Part shown: positions 6,321 to 8,881 of the stretch, in pieces
Position numbering within the stretch: the stretch's first letter is position 1
How the letters are laid out: each line of letters starts with the position of its first letter
DNA from: JBNKDD01 sp050288085
GTDB lineage: Bacteria; Chloroflexota; Anaerolineae; Aggregatilineales; UBA3940
Reading direction: 5' to 3'
DNA: 8,881 bases
Assembly (NCBI GenBank): GCA_050288085.1
Contig: JBNKDD010000235.1
Coordinates: 1 to 8,881 of the forward strand
Notes under the pieces: model-generated
Database searches by the model: none
The model's input: the letters and a program-made list of their open reading frames with translations, nothing else
Told to the model about the DNA's origin: nothing
Program-made: the position numbers and the translations under genes

Positions 6321-8486
6321 TTATGGTCCCCAATCTGGGGCAAATTCATCCTTCGTATCAGTTGTCAGGCGTTCAATTACCTTAGTGGATACTTTAACAC
6401 GATATAGATCAAGATTTCCACTCACCGTGTGATTGAAGAAGATAAACACCCCATCACCTGACCAGGACGGACGCCCTTTTTCCGGCCCTTCTACCAGGAC
6501 GGTTGATTGGCCCGTGGAAACCGTCAATACCCAGATATCATCGGCGTTACCTGAACTATCCAATGAGTTATAGGCAATTCTTGTCCCATCTGGTGACCAG
6601 GTGGGGAAGCGGCAGTCTAAAGCCGGACAGTCGAAAATGGATATCTGCTGGCCGCCGGGATAAGCCAGGATCGCGATCTCCCACTTCCCGCGTTGATGCG
6701 TCATATAAGCGATCTGCGTACCGTCCGGCGAGAATTGGGGAGCGCGGTCGCCATAAGCATTGCCGGTCAATTGCAAGACATTGCTTCCATCAGCATCCAT
6801 AACAAAAATCTCGATGCTGTCCTCGTCACCTGTCCGAGCTTCAAAAGTAATGACACTGCCGTCCGGTGACCAATCCGGGTGGCGTTCTTCGATATCCGGT
6901 GTGTTGGTTAAACGCTGAACATTGCCCCCGGTAGACGACATCGAATAGATATCCATCTTGCCGTTGCGCTCAGACTCAAAGACGATCTTCGTCCCATCCG
7001 ATGACCAATCTGCTTCGCCATCATACGCCCCATTGCTGGTCAGCGTCTTGAAGTTTTGTCCGTTCGCATCGACCACCGCAATTTCTGAAGTCTGGTTATT
7101 GCCGATATTGAAGGCAATCACGCCTAATCCCCCGGTGGGCAGCGGCGTGTTGGTGAGCGTCGGTGTCAGGGTGGGGGTCAACGTAGGTGTGAAGGTGATG
7201 GTCGGTGTGAGCGTAGACGTCGGCGTGTTAGTCGGCGTCGGTGTGTTGGTCGGGACGGTCGGTGTCGGCGTAGCAGAAGCCACGGCAATCGGTGTGATAG
7301 TTGGTGGCGGCGGTGTCCAGGTTGCTGCCGGTTCAGTCGATCCGGTTGGAGTCTGGGTCGCGCCCGTCATCGCCTCCAATGCCGTCGGGGTGATCTCGCC
7401 GATCACCGCGGTGGGAGATGATTTTGTGGCGGTTGGCGGGATGGTCGGGATTAAGTTGCCCGGATTATTCGCCGCAGCCATAACTGCCAGCCCTCCTCCT
7501 ACCAGGGTCAGGATCACCGCCAGCCCGATAATCACCGCAACAAGCGGCATCACCCCGCGCCGTACCGGTTCATAACGGGCGATGGTTGGTTGTGCGGCCT
7601 GAATCTGTGGATCACGGATAAAGTCAGATGGCGGCGGTGCGACCGATTCGGGTGGGCGGTCATAAGCAATCGGCTGGCCTTCAATAAATCGCCTGAAATC
7701 GGCAGCCAATGTAAGGGCATCCGGGTAGCGATCTTTTGTTTTCTTCGCCAACGCCCGCCGGATGATCTGGTCAATCTCCGGGGGCATGTCGGGCAGAATG
7801 TCGGTGACGGTCGGGATCGGGTCTTTGACATGCTTATACATGACCGACAGGGGCGCGTCAGCCTCGTAAGGCGGGCGGCCTGTCAGCATCTCAAACAGGA
7901 TCGCGCCCAGTGCGTAGACATCGCTCTGCCCGGTGAGGTCTTTAGCCTGGCACTGCTCCGGTGACATGTAGCTCGGTGTGCCGACCACCCCGCTGCCCGT
8001 CACTTGTGAGGTTGATCCTAGCATCTTGGCGATCCCGAAGTCTGTCAGGAAAGCGTTGTTTTGATGGTCAAGCAGGATGTTGCTGGGTTTCAGGTCGCGG
8101 TGAATCACCCCCTGGGAATTGGCATAATCCAGGGCGCTGGCAACCTGATCGAGAATCTGGGCAATCACTGGCAGGTCAAGATACTCGTAGAACAGTTTCT
8201 TGCGCAGCGTCCCCCCTTCGATCAGGCGCATCACAATATAGGGTTGTCCCTCGTGTTCCCCGTATTCGTAAATCGGGATCACATTCGGGTGAGCAAGGTG
8301 AGCGATCACCTGGGCTTCACGCTGGAAACGTTTCAAAAAGGTGGGGTCTTCAGAAAGCTGGCGGGGCATCACCTTGAGTGCCACGTAGCGATCATGCGAG
8401 GGTTGGTATGCCTTGTATACCGTAGACATCCCCCCCGACCCGATGATTTCAATAAGTTCGTACTGTCCTATGTATGAGCCGATCAT
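6321..8486 (-). CDS. Transmembrane Ser/Thr protein kinase (PknB type) with outside TolB-like beta-propeller
   Basis: The 721-residue protein has a full Hanks-type kinase domain at about 9-270: glycine loop GSGGMSTV (16-23), Lys38 in VALK, Glu57, catalytic HRDLKPSN (129-136), DFG (149-151) and the SPE end of the activation segment (175-177). All catalytic residues are kept and RD is present, so activation-loop phosphorylation is likely. Basic residues (RYEPVRR) precede one membrane segment at about 312-338. A Thr/Pro-rich stretch (TPTPT-like, about 346-451) follows, then a propeller with WSPDGT-type repeats at about 493, 538, 584, 629, 674 and 718, spaced 44-46 residues. The kinase should face the cytoplasm and the propeller the outside as a possible sensor. 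Two cysteines (CPALDC) in the fourth blade could form a disulphide. ATG at 8486 is preferred over an in-frame TTG at 8492, because GGA lies 7 bases before the ATG and MIGSYIGQY is a typical family start. The 3' neighbour is the LysM peptidase, probably one operon. Confidence 0.93.
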   Translation of the reverse strand: MIGSYIGQYELIEIIGSGGMSTVYKAYQPSHDRYVALKVMPRQLSEDPTFLKRFQREAQVIAHLAHPNVIPIYEYGEHEGQPYIVMRLIEGGTLRKKLFYEYLDLPVIAQILDQVASALDYANSQGVIHRDLKPSNILLDHQNNAFLTDFGIAKMLGSTSQVTGSGVVGTPSYMSPEQCQAKDLTGQSDVYALGAILFEMLTGRPPYEADAPLSVMYKHVKDPIPTVTDILPDMPPEIDQIIRRALAKKTKDRYPDALTLAADFRRFIEGQPIAYDRPPESVAPPPSDFIRDPQIQAAQPTIARYEPVRRGVMPLVAVIIGLAVILTLVGGGLAVMAAANNPGNLIPTIPPTATKSSPTAVIGEITPTALEAMTGATQTPTGSTEPAATWTPPPPTITPIAVASATPTPTVPTNTPTPTNTPTSTLTPTITFTPTLTPTLTPTLTNTPLPTGGLGVIAFNIGNNQTSEIAVVDANGQNFKTLTSNGAYDGEADWSSDGTKIVFESERNGKMDIYSMSSTGGNVQRLTNTPDIEERHPDWSPDGSVITFEARTGDEDSIEIFVMDADGSNVLQLTGNAYGDRAPQFSPDGTQIAYMTHQRGKWEIAILAYPGGQQISIFDCPALDCRFPTWSPDGTRIAYNSLDSSGNADDIWVLTVSTGQSTVLVEGPEKGRPSWSGDGVFIFFNHTVSGNLDLYRVKVSTKVIERLTTDTKDEFAPDWGP
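7140..7450 (-). repeat. Low-complexity coding repeat: Thr/Pro-rich linker of the kinase
   Basis: This stretch encodes about 100 residues made largely of Thr and Pro, with runs such as TPTPTNTPTPT and LTPTLTPTLT. At the DNA level it is a degenerate array of GTCGGTGT-like units on the plus strand. Such extended, probably rigid linkers carry a domain across the cell wall. The repetitive DNA is likely to vary in length between strains and is prone to assembly error. No frameshift is visible here. Confidence 0.75.
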
Positions 8487-8530
8487 CCCCAAATCCGATG
8501 AATAAAAATGCCAGCTAAAATCTGATCACG

Positions 8531-8539
8531 ACTGTAGCA
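8531..8539 (-). promoter_or_regulatory. Candidate extended -10 promoter of the kinase-LysM operon
   Basis: On the minus strand these bases read TGCTACAGT: a TGn extension and TACAGT (four of six to consensus). This would start transcription near 8524 and give a leader of about 38 bases to the ATG at 8486. No good -35 hexamer is present at 16-18 bases. The form matches the candidate promoter of glyQS (TGTTAAAAT), which adds a little support. It remains a pattern match only. Confidence 0.3.
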
Positions 8540-8608
8540 CAAGGCGGGTTTCGACGCTAATTGAGGTTAGCAAAGGGATTGCACGAAAAAGTGGGGGACA
8601 TAGAATGA

Positions 8609-8635
8609 GTCCATCTCAAGGAGGAAGAGATGGAC
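8609..8635 (+). promoter_or_regulatory. Perfect hairpin with a Shine-Dalgarno loop and start codon in the stem
   Basis: GTCCATCTC (8609-8617) is the exact reverse complement of GAGATGGAC (8627-8635), a 9-bp stem. The 9-base loop is AAGGAGGAA, a near-perfect Shine-Dalgarno sequence, and the right arm contains the ATG (8630-8632) that this sequence would serve at a 5-base spacing. In RNA this would expose the ribosome binding site in a loop while pairing the start codon, an arrangement that could modulate initiation or bind a GGA-recognising protein. The pairing is read directly from the sequence; the function is inferred. Confidence 0.45.
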
Positions 8636-8680
8636 GAGGCCAGGTGGAAAGAATTCAAAGATGGGCTTCACCCGATTTAG
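8630..8680 (+). CDS. Possible 16-residue leader peptide or upstream ORF
   Basis: ATG at 8630 follows AAGGAGG with a 5-base gap and opens a short frame, MDEARWKEFKDGLHPI, ending in TAG at 8678-8680. The stop codon falls inside the left arm of the next inverted repeat (8671-8681), so a ribosome finishing this peptide would disrupt that hairpin. That is the geometry of a translated leader controlling a downstream structure. The peptide resembles no family I recognise. It could instead be the broken 5' end of an older gene, or a chance frame in purine-rich DNA. An overlapping frame (8605-8706, 33 codons, MSPSQGGRDGRG...) is also open but lacks a good ribosome binding site. Confidence 0.25.
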   Translation: MDEARWKEFKDGLHPI

Positions 8681-8717
8681 TGGAGGGAAAACAGCGGGAG
8701 GAATAAACTAAATCGGG
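8671..8717 (+). promoter_or_regulatory. Perfect 11-bp inverted repeat with a GGAGG-rich loop
   Basis: CCCGATTTAGT (8671-8681) is the exact reverse complement of ACTAAATCGGG (8707-8717). The 25-base loop is purine-rich and holds GGAGGG near its start and GGGAGGAA near its end. It lies 35 bases after the first hairpin in the same divergent region. No T-run follows (GAGAAACC), so it is not a terminator for either strand on this evidence. It may be part of a structured leader or non-coding RNA, or a protein-binding inverted repeat. The perfect pairing is seen directly; the role is unknown. Confidence 0.45.
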
Positions 8718-8868
8718 GAGAAACCAAATGAGTAAAAGTGTAGTGCGGTTGAGGTAGTGTGCAGGAAAGTGTGTAAACGGCCATTGGGTCATAAGGGTGA
8801 GGGTGAAGGGCAATCGCTTCAAAATCAGGGATAATGACAGGGAGGAAAAGAAAGCAGGAGGACCAGAG

Positions 8869-8881
8869 ATGAGCGAAACCC
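8869..8881 (+). CDS. Start of an unidentified plus-strand gene, cut by the window edge
   Basis: AGGAGG (8856-8861) and a 7-base spacer precede ATG at 8869, a near-ideal initiation signal. Only four codons (M S E T) lie in the window, so no function can be given. The same frame is open upstream to 8758, reading for example CVNGHWVIRVRVKGNRFKI, with a possible GTG start at 8797. The true start could therefore be earlier, or an older 5' part could have been cut off by the TAG at 8755-8757. The gene is divergent from the kinase operon and is preceded by the structured leader described separately. Confidence 0.4.

Larger units (their letters stand above)
8487..8868. other. Divergent intergenic/leader region, unexplained
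   Basis: This 382-base stretch separates the minus-strand kinase from a probable plus-strand gene starting at 8869. The kinase-side 100 bases hold a weak promoter candidate. From about 8590 on, the plus strand is strongly purine-rich: in 8701-8760 there are 42 purines in 60 bases and 19 G against 5 C, and GC is 40%, lower than in the neighbouring genes. It contains two perfect inverted repeats, several GGAGG motifs, and short frames at 8605, 8630 and 8728. The 8728 frame (MSKSVVRLR, preceded by GGGGAG) stops at TAG 8755-8757, but the same frame then stays open to the window end. I see no tRNA, rRNA, CRISPR array or recognisable transposase fragment here. Confidence 0.5.

Noticed and set aside
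6958..7575. Plus-strand open frame of 205 codons rich in Val-Gly repeats
   Set aside because: It is the antisense reading of the Thr/Pro-rich linker and membrane segment of the kinase. The repeat composition alone keeps it open, and no domain or ribosome binding site supports it.
8591..8617. GTGGGGGACA segment as the terminal inverted repeat of an insertion sequence
   Set aside because: Only one possible end is in the window, there is no matching second end or target duplication, and no transposase is visible. It is kept only as a hypothesis for the downstream region.
8655..8881. Minus-strand frame open from the window edge to TGA at 8657-8655
   Set aside because: The minus strand here is pyrimidine-rich and so poor in stop codons. 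The translation shows no family likeness, and the strong ribosome binding site points to the plus strand.
8743..8881. GTGCGG at 8743 as the 5' end of a group II intron
   Set aside because: The GUGYG start is too short to be specific. I could not find the expected domain structure, and the ATG at 8869 is much too near for an intron-encoded protein start.

Overview
The window carries four complete genes, all on the minus strand. A divergent plus-strand segment at the right edge stays unexplained. No single feature names the organism. A Chloroflexi (Anaerolineae-like) bacterium is the best inference: glycyl-tRNA synthetase is a one-chain alpha-beta fusion, there is a PknB-type kinase with a Thr/Pro-rich wall-spanning linker and a TolB-like propeller, and there is a membrane-anchored LysM metallopeptidase. 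Short GTAGGG...CCCTAC hairpins also flank purA. This assignment rests on gene architecture and not on any database comparison.

Layout in the direction of transcription (right to left): (1) 8487-8868 is a divergent intergenic/leader region, with a probable promoter for the kinase on the minus strand and a purine-rich, hairpin-containing segment on the plus strand that leads into a strong ribosome binding site and an ATG at 8869. (2) 8486-6321 encodes a Ser/Thr kinase with one transmembrane segment and an outside beta-propeller. (3) Ten bases later, 6310-4745 encodes a membrane-anchored protein with two LysM domains and a HEMTH zinc-peptidase domain. The pair ends at a good intrinsic terminator (4665-4708). 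(4) glyQS (4575-1519) has its own extended -10 promoter and a strong Shine-Dalgarno sequence, which shows that the real start is an internal GTG. (5) purA (1434-145) follows after 84 bases containing a hairpin and is probably co-transcribed with glyQS. It is closed by a hairpin with a T-rich tail at 70-121.

The left half is therefore housekeeping (glycine charging of tRNA, AMP synthesis). The middle and right genes look like a cell-envelope unit: a kinase that could sense something outside the membrane, paired with a cell-wall-bound protease. The part most worth following up is 8590-8881. It holds two perfect inverted repeats. In the first, the loop is a Shine-Dalgarno sequence and the stem contains the start codon. 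The region then runs into the start of a plus-strand gene cut off by the window edge.
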